Source: Salinirubellus litoreus
GTDB lineage: Archaea > Halobacteriota > Halobacteria > Halobacteriales > Haloarculaceae
Length of the DNA stretch: 64,000 nt
Direction: 5' to 3'
NCBI RefSeq assembly: GCF_037335815.1
Contig: NZ_CP147841.1
Coordinates: 2,542,001-2,606,000 of the forward strand
Shown: piece by piece, positions 26,406 to 34,848 of the stretch
Layout of the letters: every line of letters begins with the position of its first letter
Numbering within the stretch: position 1 is the first letter of the stretch
Notes under the pieces: generated by a model
The model's input: the letters and a program-made list of their open reading frames with translations, nothing else
Databases searched by the model: none
What the model was told of the DNA's origin: nothing
Made by a program: the position numbers and the translations under genes

Positions 26406-27352
26406 CCCCGGACTCGCTCTCGCTCCCGCTCCTCCCGCTACAGGCCGCGGCCGAATCAGCACCGAACCCCGTCTCCGACCTCCTCCGGGGGTTCGTCCGG
26501 CCGGAGTTCGCCGACCCGCTCGGGATGGCGGTGATGTTCGTGCTGGCGTTCGTCCTCGTCTACGCCCTCGGCAAGCTGCTCGTCCTGCCGCTGGTCGACC
26601 GCGTGCTCAGGTCGCGCGGGCTCGACGAGCACGCCCGGACGCCGCTCGCGACGGTGGCGTTCATCGTCGTCCTGTTCGCGGCGGTCGCCGTCGCGTTCGG
26701 CGCGGCCGGCCTCGGGAACTTCCTCACCGCGATCGCGACCATCGGTGCCGCCGCCACGCTCGCCATCGGCTTCGCCATGCAGGACGTCCTCAAGAACTTC
26801 GTCGCCGGCGTGTTCATCTACACGGACAAGCCGTTCCGCATCGGCGACTGGATCGAGTGGGAGGACGGCACCTACTCCGGGATCGTCGAGGACATCTCGC
26901 TTCGGGTCTCCCGGATCAAGACCTTCGACAACGAACTCCTCACGGTGCCGAACAGCCAGCTCACCGACGGCGTCATCAAGAACCCCGTCGCGAAGGACGA
27001 GCTCCGGCTGAAGTTCGTCTTCGGTATCGGCTACGACGACGACATCGACCTCGCCACGGAGATCATCGTCGAGGAGGCCCGGAAGCACGAGGGCATCATG
27101 GACACCCCCGAGCCGACGGTCCGGCTGACGGAACTCGCCGACTCCTACGTCGGGCTCCAGTCGCGCATCTGGATACAGAACCCCTCGCGGGCCGACTGGG
27201 TGCGGACCCGCGGCGAGTACGTCACGGCCGTCAAGAAACGGTTCGACGCCGAGGGGATCGAGATCCCCTACCCACAGCGGGACCTCTCCGGCGGCGTCGA
27301 ACTGGCCGGGGCGATCTCGGCGGCCGACGTCGAGGCCACCGGCGACGACTGA
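26402..27352 (+). CDS. mscS: Small-conductance mechanosensitive channel (MscS family)
   Basis: 316 residues. Three hydrophobic helices at about 42-62, 75-98 and 103-125. The pore-lining helix and the following family signature are clear (LAIGFAMQDVLKNFVAGVFI), followed by the beta domain (FRIGDWIEWEDGTYSGIVED; LLTVPNSQLTDGVIKN) and the C-terminal alpha/beta domain. It opens on membrane tension to release solutes during hypo-osmotic shock. The start codon lies in the ATGA overlap with the CRM gene. Confidence 0.93.
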   Translation: MTPDSLSLPLLPLQAAAESAPNPVSDLLRGFVRPEFADPLGMAVMFVLAFVLVYALGKLLVLPLVDRVLRSRGLDEHARTPLATVAFIVVLFAAVAVAFGAAGLGNFLTAIATIGAAATLAIGFAMQDVLKNFVAGVFIYTDKPFRIGDWIEWEDGTYSGIVEDISLRVSRIKTFDNELLTVPNSQLTDGVIKNPVAKDELRLKFVFGIGYDDDIDLATEIIVEEARKHEGIMDTPEPTVRLTELADSYVGLQSRIWIQNPSRADWVRTRGEYVTAVKKRFDAEGIEIPYPQRDLSGGVELAGAISAADVEATGDD

Positions 27353-27362
27353 CCGATCCTCT

Positions 27363-27370
27363 GCGTTTTT
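27363..27370 (+). terminator. T-rich tract after mscS
   Basis: gcgttttt about ten bases after the mscS stop. Archaeal intrinsic termination uses such U-tracts without a required hairpin; assignment rests on position only. Confidence 0.35.
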
Positions 27371-27489
27371 CCCGCCGAGAGCCGATCCACCGGGTGCGGT
27401 CCTCGCGCGCGACATTATCGATCTGGTACTGAGCCGTGTCGAGTCGCGAACGCGGGAGAGCGGTGCCGTCGCTCGGCGTTCGATATCGG

Positions 27490-27812
27490 GATGAGTGGAC
27501 GGACTCCGGGGTTGCCCGCGCGTTCCGGCGCGGGGAATCCCGCTCGCTTCCTCCACCCCGCGACCCCACGGGCGGCAGGTGTCCACGGTACCGCTGCTCG
27601 CTTCCGCGCCTGGCGGGATTGCCGTGGTAAACCGCGTCGTACCGCCCCTGCAGGCGGCAGAGCGCGGACCGCTGCCCTCGTGGGACGAGGCTTCCACGTC
27701 GGCTCGCGGGGCCCGAGCCGGTCGGCCCGGACGCCCCCGGATTTCGGCCCCCGCTGAAGACCGTTTCGCGGGTTTGCAAGCAGGGCCTAACTGCCCGGCC
27801 TAGTCCACCTCG
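27490..27812 (-). ncRNA. ffs: Signal recognition particle 7S RNA
   Basis: The minus strand carries the helix-8 core GCCAGGCGCGGAAGCGAGCAGC-like block at 27593-27614: a GGAA tetraloop closed by CGC/GCG, with the asymmetric AGCAG loop opposite CAGG. This is the diagnostic SRP54-binding motif. About 190 nt upstream lies the small-domain sequence GGCCGGGCAGTTAGGCC. The ends pair as helix 1 of archaeal SRP RNA: GGTGGAC at 27803-27809 with GTCCACT at 27494-27500. The resulting length of about 320 nt is usual for haloarchaea. Exact ends are estimated from this pairing and the TATA box. It scaffolds SRP19 and SRP54 for membrane-protein targeting. Confidence 0.9.
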
Positions 27813-27828
27813 AACTAACCCCGCTCCG

Positions 27829-27836
27829 GCTTAAGG
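27829..27836 (-). promoter_or_regulatory. TATA-like box of the SRP RNA gene
   Basis: CTTAAGCC on the minus strand, about 20-25 nt before the predicted 5' end of the 7S RNA. Confidence 0.45.
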
Positions 27837-27886
27837 GCTTTTCGACGACGAGGCGTCGTGTCCCGCGTTACCGTTCACCGGTTCGC

Positions 27887-28291
27887 TCAGATCAGCCGGA
27901 GGGCACGCGCGTACCAGAGCCCTGCGAGCGGGACGGCGAGCGAGACCGTCGCGAGCACCCACCGCTGTGAGGAGAGCAGCGCCGAGGTCCCCCCGAGCAC
28001 GTCGACGCGGGCGGTGAACGCCCAGAGCACCGAGATGACGGCGATGAACAGCCCGAAGACGAGCCCCGCGCCCGCCGAGAGGCTGGGATCCGAGCGCCCC
28101 TGACGCCCGGCCGCGAAGACGATGACTGCGACCAGCGCCAGCAGCCCGGCCGCGTACGGCGTCACCGCTCCCGTCGAGTAGTAGAGCCCGACGGACGTGG
28201 CCGTCTCCTGGGCGAACGGCCACACCAGAACGAGGAGGACGGCGAGACAGGCGACGATACCGACCGTCGGCGGGAGGTCGACCCGGTCCAT
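27887..28291 (-). CDS. Four-helix haloarchaeal membrane protein (DUF7548-like)
   Basis: 134 residues from ATG 28291 (MDRVDLPPTVGIVACLAVLL). Four hydrophobic segments at about 9-28, 42-62, 77-97 and 112-131 with short polar loops. No catalytic motif. The family occurs widely in Halobacteria without known function (assignment from memory). It sits between the SRP RNA and a divergent coiled-coil gene. Confidence 0.7.
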   Translation of the reverse strand: MDRVDLPPTVGIVACLAVLLVLVWPFAQETATSVGLYYSTGAVTPYAAGLLALVAVIVFAAGRQGRSDPSLSAGAGLVFGLFIAVISVLWAFTARVDVLGGTSALLSSQRWVLATVSLAVPLAGLWYARALRLI

Positions 28292-28391
28292 GGCGGGAGT
28301 CCGCCCGCGGGCGTCTTGAAGTCGGCGAACGCGCTCGGGGGATCGCGACCGAGCCGCAACTATCACGTTCCGGCGGTCGTTACGGGCTCGC

Positions 28392-28757
28392 ATGGGATTC
28401 GGGAGCGCCACGAAGAAGATCTCGATGGTCGCGGACATGGCCGACGAGGTGTACAAGCGGCTGAACGACCTGCGCGAGCAGGTCCACGAGATGCGACAGA
28501 CGGTCCAGTCGACCGACCAGCGCGTCGAGCGGCTCGAACGGACCGTCGAGGGACAGACCGCCGTCATCGAGGCCCTCGCCGAACAGCAGGGGATCGACGT
28601 CGAGCAGGTCTACGCCGAGGCCGCGATCCGGGAGGCCGAGACCACCCCGGAGGCCGACGACCAGGGCTCCCCGTCGACGGCCGAGGAGGGCGAGACGCCC
28701 GAAGCGGTCGACGACTCCGCGGCGACCGACGAGGGGCCGACGTCGAGGACCGACTGA
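28392..28757 (+). CDS. Coiled-coil haloarchaeal protein (DUF5798-like)
   Basis: 121 residues. Residues about 15-70 form a heptad-containing coiled coil (VYKRLNDLREQVHEMRQTVQ and following RVERLERTVEGQTAVIEALA), then EQQGIDVEQVY and an acidic, unstructured tail. Characteristic of a Halobacteria family of unknown role. It is divergent from the membrane-protein gene; the Nudix gene follows 53 bp later. Confidence 0.75.
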   Translation: MGFGSATKKISMVADMADEVYKRLNDLREQVHEMRQTVQSTDQRVERLERTVEGQTAVIEALAEQQGIDVEQVYAEAAIREAETTPEADDQGSPSTAEEGETPEAVDDSAATDEGPTSRTD

Positions 28758-28810
28758 GCGGTGTCGCGAACGGACGACGGACCCCCGGTTCGCGCCACGG
28801 GAGTGTGTCG

Positions 28811-29206
28811 ATGACCGAGATCAGGGCGCTCGCGGCCGACGGGGTGGTCGTCCTCGGGTCCGAAATCGTCCTCCTGGAACGCGACCACCCGCCCGAAGCG
28901 GGTCGGTGGGTCCTCCCGGGCGGGATGGTCGAACCCGACGAGACGGCGCGGACGGCCTGTGCCCGCGAAGTCCGCGAGGAGACCGGCCTCGACGTCCGGC
29001 CCGTCTCGTTCGTCGGCCTCTACGACGCGCCCGGGCGGGACCCCCGGGGGAACGTCAGCGCGGCGTATCTCTGTCTGCCCACCGACGACGCGGAGCCCGA
29101 ACCGCGGGCCGAGGCCCGTCGTGTGGGGACGTTCGCCCCCGAGGACCTACCGGAACTCGGGTTCGACCACGGGGGGATCGTCGCGGACGCGCTCGGCGGC
29201 GACTGA
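28811..29206 (+). CDS. Nudix hydrolase
   Basis: 131 residues with a complete Nudix box, GGMVEPDETARTACAREV followed by REETGL, so the metal-binding Glu residues are all present. The strand before it, RWVLPGGMVEP, is typical of ADP-ribose or (d)NTP pyrophosphohydrolases. Substrate not predictable. Contrast with the interrupted Nudix gene at 34.3 kb. Confidence 0.9.
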   Translation: MTEIRALAADGVVVLGSEIVLLERDHPPEAGRWVLPGGMVEPDETARTACAREVREETGLDVRPVSFVGLYDAPGRDPRGNVSAAYLCLPTDDAEPEPRAEARRVGTFAPEDLPELGFDHGGIVADALGGD

Positions 29207-29216
29207 GGCCTGCCGA

Positions 29217-29624
29217 TCAGGCCGCCAGTTTGCCGTGCTCGACCTTGATGCACTCGTCCTGGACGAACAGCTTGCCGGCGGCCTCGGCCCGCTCGCCCGC
29301 CTCGTCGTTCCGGATGCCGAGCTGGAGCCAGATCGCCTTCACGTCCTCGCGCTCGGCGGCCGCGTCGACGATGGGGCCGGTCTCCTCGCTCGGCCGGAAC
29401 ACGTCGACGATGTCGACGCCCTCGGGGACGTCCTCGAGCGAGTCGTACGCCTCGATGCCGAATATCTCGTCGGCGTAGGGGTTGATCGGGATGACCTCGT
29501 AGCCGTGATCGAGGAGGTACTTCGGGATGTCGTGTGCGGCCTTCCCCGGCGTCGTCGAACAGCCGACGACGGCAACGGTCTCGTAGTCGAGTATCTCGCG
29601 GATCTGCTCGGTGGTTGCCGGCAT
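29217..29624 (-). CDS. CoA-binding-domain protein (YccU type)
   Basis: 135 residues from ATG 29624. A Rossmann-like CoA_binding_2 domain with VAVVGCSTTPGKAAHDIPKY, GYEVIPINPYADEIFG, VDIVDVFRPSEE and AIWLQLGIRNDEA, and the conserved Cys in VQDECIKVEH near the C-terminus. Binds CoA or a nucleotide; biological role unknown. Convergent with the Nudix gene, ten bases apart. Confidence 0.9.
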   Translation of the reverse strand: MPATTEQIREILDYETVAVVGCSTTPGKAAHDIPKYLLDHGYEVIPINPYADEIFGIEAYDSLEDVPEGVDIVDVFRPSEETGPIVDAAAEREDVKAIWLQLGIRNDEAGERAEAAGKLFVQDECIKVEHGKLAA

Positions 29625-29708
29625 ACCCGACGGTAGGTCGTCCCGGGACAAAAGCCCACGCCGATCGTGCGTTCCCGCATCCGGAGTCGAACCGGGACGA
29701 GGGCGCTC

Positions 29709-29788
29709 GTACTGACGGTTGTAGTCTTTTACCGGTGGTCGCCCGGATTGAGTCGGCGATCACCGGAATTCGTTACAACCGTCCGTAT
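29709..29788. repeat. 80-bp palindromic element, copy A, abutting a stop codon
   Basis: Imperfect inverted repeat: left arm gtactgacggttgta (29709-29723) and right arm tacaaccgtccgtat (29774-29788), with inner partly paired tttaccggtggtcgcc and ggcgatcaccggaattc. The right end merges with the TGA stop of the UbiA gene, read on the minus strand as TGATACGGACGGTTGTAACG. It is the same element as at 61284-61364, which also begins at a TGA stop. Confidence 0.65.
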
Positions 29789-30636
29789 CAGATGACGACG
29801 CTCGCCCGGCCGACGACGAACGCCAGCGCCGCGACGTACGTCCCGGCTTTGAGGTGGGACTGCCCGGCGGAGGGATCGTCGAAGGACTCGTAGGCCGCGT
29901 AGAGCATCCCCGCATCGGCCGGGAGGACGATGAGGAGATACGGCAGGCCGAACGTCCCGAGCAGGTAGGGTGCGGGGCTGGCGAGGACCGCGAGGGCGAG
30001 GACGGCCGCGGCGAGTCCGAGCGACCGTCGCTCGCCGTAGGCGATGGGGAGCGTCCTGAGTCCCTCCTCGCGGTCGCCGGCGACGTCCTCGACGTCCTTG
30101 ACGACCTCGCGGGCGAGCGTGGCGAGCGAGGCGAGCGCGAACAGGACGAACACCGACTCCAGGCGGCCGCCGACCGCCGCGCCGCCGAACAGGAACGTGC
30201 TCCCGGTGAGGTATCCGACCAGGGCGTTCCCGAGGCCAGGAAGGCCCTTGAATAACTCGGTGTAGGCGACGAGCGCGAGGAGGTTCACGACCGCGATACC
30301 GATGGCGGGTACCGGAAGCGTCAGCGCTAGGAGGACGGCCCCGCCGAACAGGACCAGGCTGAACGCCAGCGCCTCCCGGGGCGAGACCGCTCCGCGGGGG
30401 ATCGGTCGATCCGGCCGGTTCACCCGATCGATCTCGCGGTCGAAGTAGTCGTTGATGGCCATTCCCGCGCCGACGGCGAGGATCGTCGCCAGCACTGCGG
30501 CGACCCACGCGGCCGCGCCCCCGAGCGTGGGTTCCAGAACGCCGCCCGCGACGAACGCCCCGACGAACGTCAGCAGCCCCGCCGCCAGGGCGTTCCCGGG
30601 ACGGGTGAGTTCGAGGAGCCCGCGGGCGCTCGGCAT
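29788..30636 (-). CDS. UbiA prenyltransferase, digeranylgeranylglyceryl phosphate synthase type
   Basis: 282 residues from ATG 30636, about eight membrane helices. The first Asp-rich motif is NDYFDREIDRVNRPDRPIPR, with Mg-diphosphate ligands. The second is in REVVKDVEDVAGDREEGLRT. This matches archaeal (S)-2,3-di-O-geranylgeranylglyceryl phosphate synthase, which adds the second geranylgeranyl chain to glycerol-1-phosphate in ether-lipid synthesis. Other UbiA activities (menaquinone, heme) are less likely given the motif spelling. The stop codon overlaps a palindromic repeat. Confidence 0.85.
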   Translation of the reverse strand: MPSARGLLELTRPGNALAAGLLTFVGAFVAGGVLEPTLGGAAAWVAAVLATILAVGAGMAINDYFDREIDRVNRPDRPIPRGAVSPREALAFSLVLFGGAVLLALTLPVPAIGIAVVNLLALVAYTELFKGLPGLGNALVGYLTGSTFLFGGAAVGGRLESVFVLFALASLATLAREVVKDVEDVAGDREEGLRTLPIAYGERRSLGLAAAVLALAVLASPAPYLLGTFGLPYLLIVLPADAGMLYAAYESFDDPSAGQSHLKAGTYVAALAFVVGRASVVI

Positions 30637-30691
30637 GGGGGTCCTGACGGAGGGAGGAGCATAAACGGCGCGACTCCCGGGCGCGATGGAC

Positions 30692-30700
30692 AGATTTAAT
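30692..30700 (+). promoter_or_regulatory. TATA box of tRNA-Arg
   Basis: agatttaat at 30692-30700, about 26-34 nt before the mature 5' end at 30726. Confidence 0.6.
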
Positions 30701-30725
30701 CCGGGCACACCGATATCCGAGTGTA

Positions 30726-30800
30726 GGGCCCTTAGCTCAGCCTGGACAGAGTGCGTGGCTTCGGACCACGTTGCCGGGGGTTCAAATCCCTCAGGGCTCG
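30726..30800 (+). tRNA. tRNA-Arg (anticodon UCG)
   Basis: Cloverleaf folded by eye. Acceptor GGGCCCT pairs with AGGGCTC (one G-U), discriminator G, no encoded CCA. The anticodon stem CGTGG/CCACG encloses the loop CTTCGGA, giving anticodon TCG, which reads CGA. The T arm contains GGTTCAAATCC. 75 nt, no intron. The 3' half is duplicated downstream. Confidence 0.95.
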
Positions 30801-30842
30801 TGTTGCGTGTCGCGAACACCGTGAGCGACCGCAACCGCACCA

Positions 30843-30907
30843 CTGAGGGATTTGAACCAGGGAGCGAGTGAAGCGAGCGACCGTGGTTCACAATCCCTCA
30901 GGGCTCG
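30843..30907. repeat. tRNA-derived repeats: one inverted and one direct copy of the tRNA-Arg 3' end
   Basis: CTGAGGGATTTGAACC at 30843-30858 is the exact reverse complement of tRNA positions 30779-30794. A direct copy of the T arm and acceptor end, GGTTCACAATCCCTCAGG plus GCTCG, lies at 30885-30907 with one inserted base relative to the tRNA. The two copies can pair with each other. Such tRNA-end duplications are the usual trace of att sites for tRNA-targeting integrases, but no integrase or cargo remains here. Confidence 0.7.
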
Positions 30908-31067
30908 CTTGCCGACCGACCACCCGATGGTGGCCGTGTCGGCCTTCACGCGCACGGCCCGCTCCTCGACGGCTCCAGGAGGGACCCGAGTATTGACGGT
31001 CGTCCCGCGCCACGGGAACCGATATGGAACACAGGAGCCGGCACCCGTCGAACGACGAGGTGGCGCG

Positions 31068-31943
31068 ATGACCACTGACGTCCCGTCGCTGGTCGAACCG
31101 GAGTGGCTCGAATCGCGGTTGGACGACCCCGACCTGCGCGTCGTCGACTGCACCCTCCACCTGAGCTTCGACCCCGAGACCGGGGAGAGACACTCCGAGT
31201 CCGGCCGTGCCGACTGGGACGAGGGCCATATCCCCGGAAGCGTCCACGCCGACATCGAGCGGGATCTCTCGGCGGTCGAACCCGACTACCCCTACCAGCG
31301 GCCGTCCCCCGAGCGATTCGCCGACGCCGTGGAGACGCTCGGGATCGGTGACGACTCCCGCGTCGTCTGCTACGACTCGGAGGGGAGCGCCTGGGCCGCT
31401 CGGGTCTGGTGGCTACTGCGGGCGTTCGGCTTCGACGATGCGGGGATCCTGAACGGCGGCTGGGATCGGTGGGTCGCGGAGGGCCGCCCGGTCTCGACCG
31501 ACCCGCCGGCGGACCGAACGGTGACGTTCACGCCCGATCCGCGCCCGGAGCTGTTCGTGGAGCGGGAGGCGGTTCTGGAGGCCATCGAGGACGACGCCTG
31601 CCGCATCGTCAACGCGCTCCGTCCCGAGGACCACGCCGGAGAGGGGCTCGTGAAGTACGGCCGTCCGGGACGTATCCCGGGGAGCGTCAACGTCCCGGCG
31701 GTGGGCGAGGAGGCGATCGTCGATCCCGAGGACGGGACGTACCTCCCCCGCGAGGAACTCCGCGAGTGGTTCGACGCGGCCGGCGCGACCGACGGCGAGC
31801 GGGTGATCACCTACTGCGGCGGGGGGATCGCCGCCAGCAGCACCGCGTTCGCGCTCCACCTCCTCGGCGTCGACGACGTGGCGGTCTACGACGGGTCGCT
31901 CTCCGAGTGGGGCCGGACCGATCTCCCGATGGAGACCGACTGA
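31068..31943 (+). CDS. Two-domain sulfurtransferase (rhodanese / thiosulfate or mercaptopyruvate type)
   Basis: 291 residues, tandem rhodanese domains. The N-terminal domain holds WDEGHIPGSVHADIERDLS and VVCYDSEGSAWAARVWW, and the C-terminal domain RIPGSVNVPAVG and the active loop ITYCGGGIAASSTAFAL with nucleophile Cys about residue 252. Transfers sulfane sulfur to cyanide or thiols. The CGGGIAAS loop is closer to thiosulfate-type than to mercaptopyruvate-type enzymes, but specificity is not certain. Starts at ATG 31068. Confidence 0.9.
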   Translation: MTTDVPSLVEPEWLESRLDDPDLRVVDCTLHLSFDPETGERHSESGRADWDEGHIPGSVHADIERDLSAVEPDYPYQRPSPERFADAVETLGIGDDSRVVCYDSEGSAWAARVWWLLRAFGFDDAGILNGGWDRWVAEGRPVSTDPPADRTVTFTPDPRPELFVEREAVLEAIEDDACRIVNALRPEDHAGEGLVKYGRPGRIPGSVNVPAVGEEAIVDPEDGTYLPREELREWFDAAGATDGERVITYCGGGIAASSTAFALHLLGVDDVAVYDGSLSEWGRTDLPMETD

Positions 31944-32058
31944 GCGGTCGCCCGCCGGACGGGAGGGGGGCCGGCTACGCGCTCCGGGTGGCCTGATCGA
32001 GGGCGGTGCGGTACGATCCGCCCGCCGCTTCGGGCACAAGAGAGGATGAGCTTGGGGC

Positions 32059-34116
32059 CTACAGTTCGAGCGTCTCGACGCGCTCCCACTCGGTCTCGTC
32101 GACCACCGCCAGTTCGTCCTCGCCGAAGACGTAGAGGTAGTCGTCGATGTAGAGCGCCCGCTGTGGCCGGTCGACGTTCACCTCGTGGACCGTCTCCAGG
32201 TCCGACGCGGAGAGGACCATCCCGCCGTGGTCGGTCGGGAGGAAGAACACCCCGTGCTTGCGGTCGAGGAGGAACGCGTGGTGGCTCCGGGAGATCGCGG
32301 ACCACTCGGACGCGAGCACCCGCGACTCCCCGATGCGGGGATCGGTCGGGTCCGAGACGTCGAACATCACCGCCTTCACCTCGCCGTCCTCCTCGCCGAT
32401 GCCGAGCACCCGGTCGTCCGAGAGCGGGTGGAGGTACGAGGAGTAGCCCGGGAGCTTGAGTTCGCCCTCCAGTTCGGGGTTCGAGGCGTCCGAGAGGTCG
32501 AGGACGTGGAACGGGTCGATCCGTCGGTAGGTGACGACGTAGCCGCGGTCGCCGACGAACCGCACCGAGTAGATCCGCTCGGTCTCGCCCATCCCGGTCA
32601 CCGCGCCGGTCACCGAGAGGTTCGACGCGTCGAGCACGTACACGTCGTTGACCGACTCGGTGCCCCACCGCTCGCCGACGGTGGTGGCGATCCGCAGGGC
32701 TCCCTCGTGTTCGTCGACGGAGAACTGGTTCAGGGGCCGACCGGGGACCGCGCCGGTGTCGGCGAGCGAGAACGTCGTGGCGTCCGCGCCGGTCGCGTTC
32801 GCGTCGCCCGTATCAGCGGCAGTGCTCGCGCCCGTCACGTTCACGCGGACGACGTGCGTGGTCGTCAGGTTCCGCCGGTGCTCCTCGACGTACTCCTCGT
32901 GGGCCTCCCGGAGCTCCTCGCCCACCTCCTCGCGGCGCTCCTCGTCCAGCCCCGCGCGCCACCGCCGGAGCGTCTCCGATATCTCGACCTCGGTGGCCCG
33001 CTCGCTCAGGTCGTACTCCCGGATCTCCCGGAGGTGTTCGACGACCCGATCGTCGAGCAGGGGACGGGCCGGCCCGAGCAGGACTGCCATCCGAACCTCC
33101 GCCCGGGAGGTGCGCTCCGTGTAGGTGACGTACAGGCCACCGTGGGACACGTAGACCGTCGAACCGCGCGCGCCGACCATCGCCAGTTCGTCGCCGACGC
33201 TCCCGTCGGCGGGGTCGAGCGCCACTACCGTGTACGTGACGTCGACCGGGACCGGTCGATCGGGGTGGTAGACCTCCGTGCAGGCCGCGCTGACGTCCTC
33301 CATCGGCTCGACGGGACAGGGTGATTCGGGACTGACCGGGGTGGCCAGCACGAGGTACATCGTGCCGTTGCGCATCCGGGCGCTGTGGACGCGGCCGTCG
33401 AGGGACTTCGACCAGGAGAGGTCGGGCTCCGACGCGTTCGAGACGTCGTAGCCCCACACCCGCTCGCCGATGACGACGAGCCGATCGCCGGCGAGGAACA
33501 TCCGGCCGCTGTGGTCGATTTCGGCCGTCACCTCCGCCGTCCCGGGCGGCGAGGCGTCGATGACGCGCGTGCCTGGGTCGTCGTACGGGTCGTGGTGGCG
33601 CTCGCGGCCACCTCGTGGCGAGTAGTAGATGCGTCGACCGTCGGTCTTCACCAGGTCCGGTTCGGCGACGCCCTCGACCTGGACGTTCGTGCCGGAGTGG
33701 CGGTCGGGCGGGGCAGCGCCGCCCGATCCGCCGGCGTCGACGGTCGCTTCGGCGGCGACCTCGGTCGGCTCGCCGGTCGGCATCGGCGTCGCCGTCGGGC
33801 CGGGGGTCGATGCGGCCTCGGGCCGCGCGACGTCCGCGGTGAACGCCGACCGTGTCGGTGCCCGCTGGAGGTACGCGACGAACGCCTCGGCCGACTCGAA
33901 GGTGGTCACGTTCGCCGGTTCGGGGCTCGGCGGGGTGACGTCCGAGGACCCGAGGTCCGAGCCCGAACTCCCGTCCGGCGTGGGAGTCTGCTCCGGTTCG
34001 GGGGACTGTTCGACGGGCTCCGTACCGAATCCCGCGCCCGGTGCGAGCGCGAAGGTGCCCACGGCGGCCAGCAGGACCACCGCGAGCGCGCCCAGCGGTG
34101 CGATGCTGCGGGTCAT
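32059..34116 (-). CDS. Secreted beta-propeller-domain protein
   Basis: 685 residues from ATG 34116. An N-terminal signal or anchor (SIAPLGALAVVLLAAVGTFA) precedes a Pro/Thr/Ser-rich linker. The rest is a beta-propeller of the Beta_propel type (PF09826), with repeated YVVALDPADG-, DVYVLDASNLSVTG-, FHVLDLSDASNP- and AVMFDVSDPTDPRIGESR-like blades. A charged helical insertion (about 355-420, EELREAHEEYVEEHRRN) interrupts the propeller. It probably acts outside the membrane; ligand unknown. N-glycosylation sequons are frequent. Confidence 0.85.
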   Translation of the reverse strand: MTRSIAPLGALAVVLLAAVGTFALAPGAGFGTEPVEQSPEPEQTPTPDGSSGSDLGSSDVTPPSPEPANVTTFESAEAFVAYLQRAPTRSAFTADVARPEAASTPGPTATPMPTGEPTEVAAEATVDAGGSGGAAPPDRHSGTNVQVEGVAEPDLVKTDGRRIYYSPRGGRERHHDPYDDPGTRVIDASPPGTAEVTAEIDHSGRMFLAGDRLVVIGERVWGYDVSNASEPDLSWSKSLDGRVHSARMRNGTMYLVLATPVSPESPCPVEPMEDVSAACTEVYHPDRPVPVDVTYTVVALDPADGSVGDELAMVGARGSTVYVSHGGLYVTYTERTSRAEVRMAVLLGPARPLLDDRVVEHLREIREYDLSERATEVEISETLRRWRAGLDEERREEVGEELREAHEEYVEEHRRNLTTTHVVRVNVTGASTAADTGDANATGADATTFSLADTGAVPGRPLNQFSVDEHEGALRIATTVGERWGTESVNDVYVLDASNLSVTGAVTGMGETERIYSVRFVGDRGYVVTYRRIDPFHVLDLSDASNPELEGELKLPGYSSYLHPLSDDRVLGIGEEDGEVKAVMFDVSDPTDPRIGESRVLASEWSAISRSHHAFLLDRKHGVFFLPTDHGGMVLSASDLETVHEVNVDRPQRALYIDDYLYVFGEDELAVVDETEWERVETLEL

Positions 34117-34310
34117 CGTCGTCGCGACCGATGGGCGGTTCGGAAAAGGGCCTTCTCTAATGTCAAGGAGCTCTTTGAGGTTTCCCGACCGCGGGACGCT
34201 CGTCCGGGATCGTCCGTCCCGGCGGGTTCGGTCGACGGCAGGTGGGACCCGGCACAAGCTACTCGTCGGACGGTCGACCATCCGACAGTACGGACGAGCA
34301 CGCACTCGCC

Positions 34311-34814
34311 GTGAACGTCGAGGGAGCTGTCGTCCGTGACGGACCGTACCTCCTGGTCGAGCGTGTAGCCGAGGAGGAACACGCCGGCGGGCTCCTGGCG
34401 TTCCCGGGCGGGAAGGTATAGTCGCGTTCGGAAGGCTTTACTCACGGACGGGGGGTCGTCCCCGTCCGGAGTGTGTTATCGGTTCCGAACGCTACTATAG
34501 AGCGCCCACCCGGTGGCGACGGATCCATCGAGGCGACGGCCCGCCGCGAGGTCGCGGAGGGGGTCGGCCTGGACGTCGGGGCCGTCGAGTACGTCCACAG
34601 CCGGACGTCCACGACCGACGGCGGCACGGACTACCTGAACGTCGTCACGCTGTGCGAGTACGAGGGCGGCGAGCCCCACTGCCGTACCCCGGCGGAGGTC
34701 ACGGCGGTCCGGTGGCTCTCGCTCGACGAGGTCCGGGCCCACCCCGATGCTCCGGACTTCCTCGTGGACGATGTCGAGCGGATCGAGACGCTCCGACGCG
34801 CCGGCCGCGAGTGA
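34311..34814 (+). pseudogene. Nudix hydrolase interrupted by a MITE-like element
   Basis: The 5' part (GTG at 34311: VNVEGAVVRDGPYLLVERVA, then GGLLAFPGGKV) runs into an in-frame TAG at 34419-34421 contributed by the inserted element. The 3' part resumes at 34500 as ERPPGGDGSIEATARREVAE and ends RETLRRAGRE-like at 34814 (RIETLRRAGRE). Removing 81 bp (element plus one TA) rejoins the two parts in frame, recovering a continuous Nudix protein of about 140 residues. The box itself already looks weak (REVAEGVGL rather than REVxEExGL). Confidence 0.8.
34417..34499. mobile_element. 79-bp MITE-like element with TA duplication inside a Nudix gene
   Basis: The left end TAGTCGCGTTCGGAA (34419-34433) and the reverse complement of the right end TAGTAGCGTTCGGAA (34483-34497) differ at one base. 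TA occurs immediately outside both ends (34417-34418 and 34498-34499), as expected for IS630/mariner-type TA-targeting transposition. The interior has no coding capacity but contains a GACGGGG/CCCCGTC inner hairpin. A full-length parent element is not in this window. Confidence 0.75.
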
Positions 34815-34848
34815 GCGGGACGCCTCGCGGGGGCTGCGACGGTCCCGC

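Noticed and set aside
27231..27779. 182-residue frame covering the SRP RNA
   Set aside because: The region has the conserved 7S RNA helix 8 and terminal pairing; the frame is incidental.
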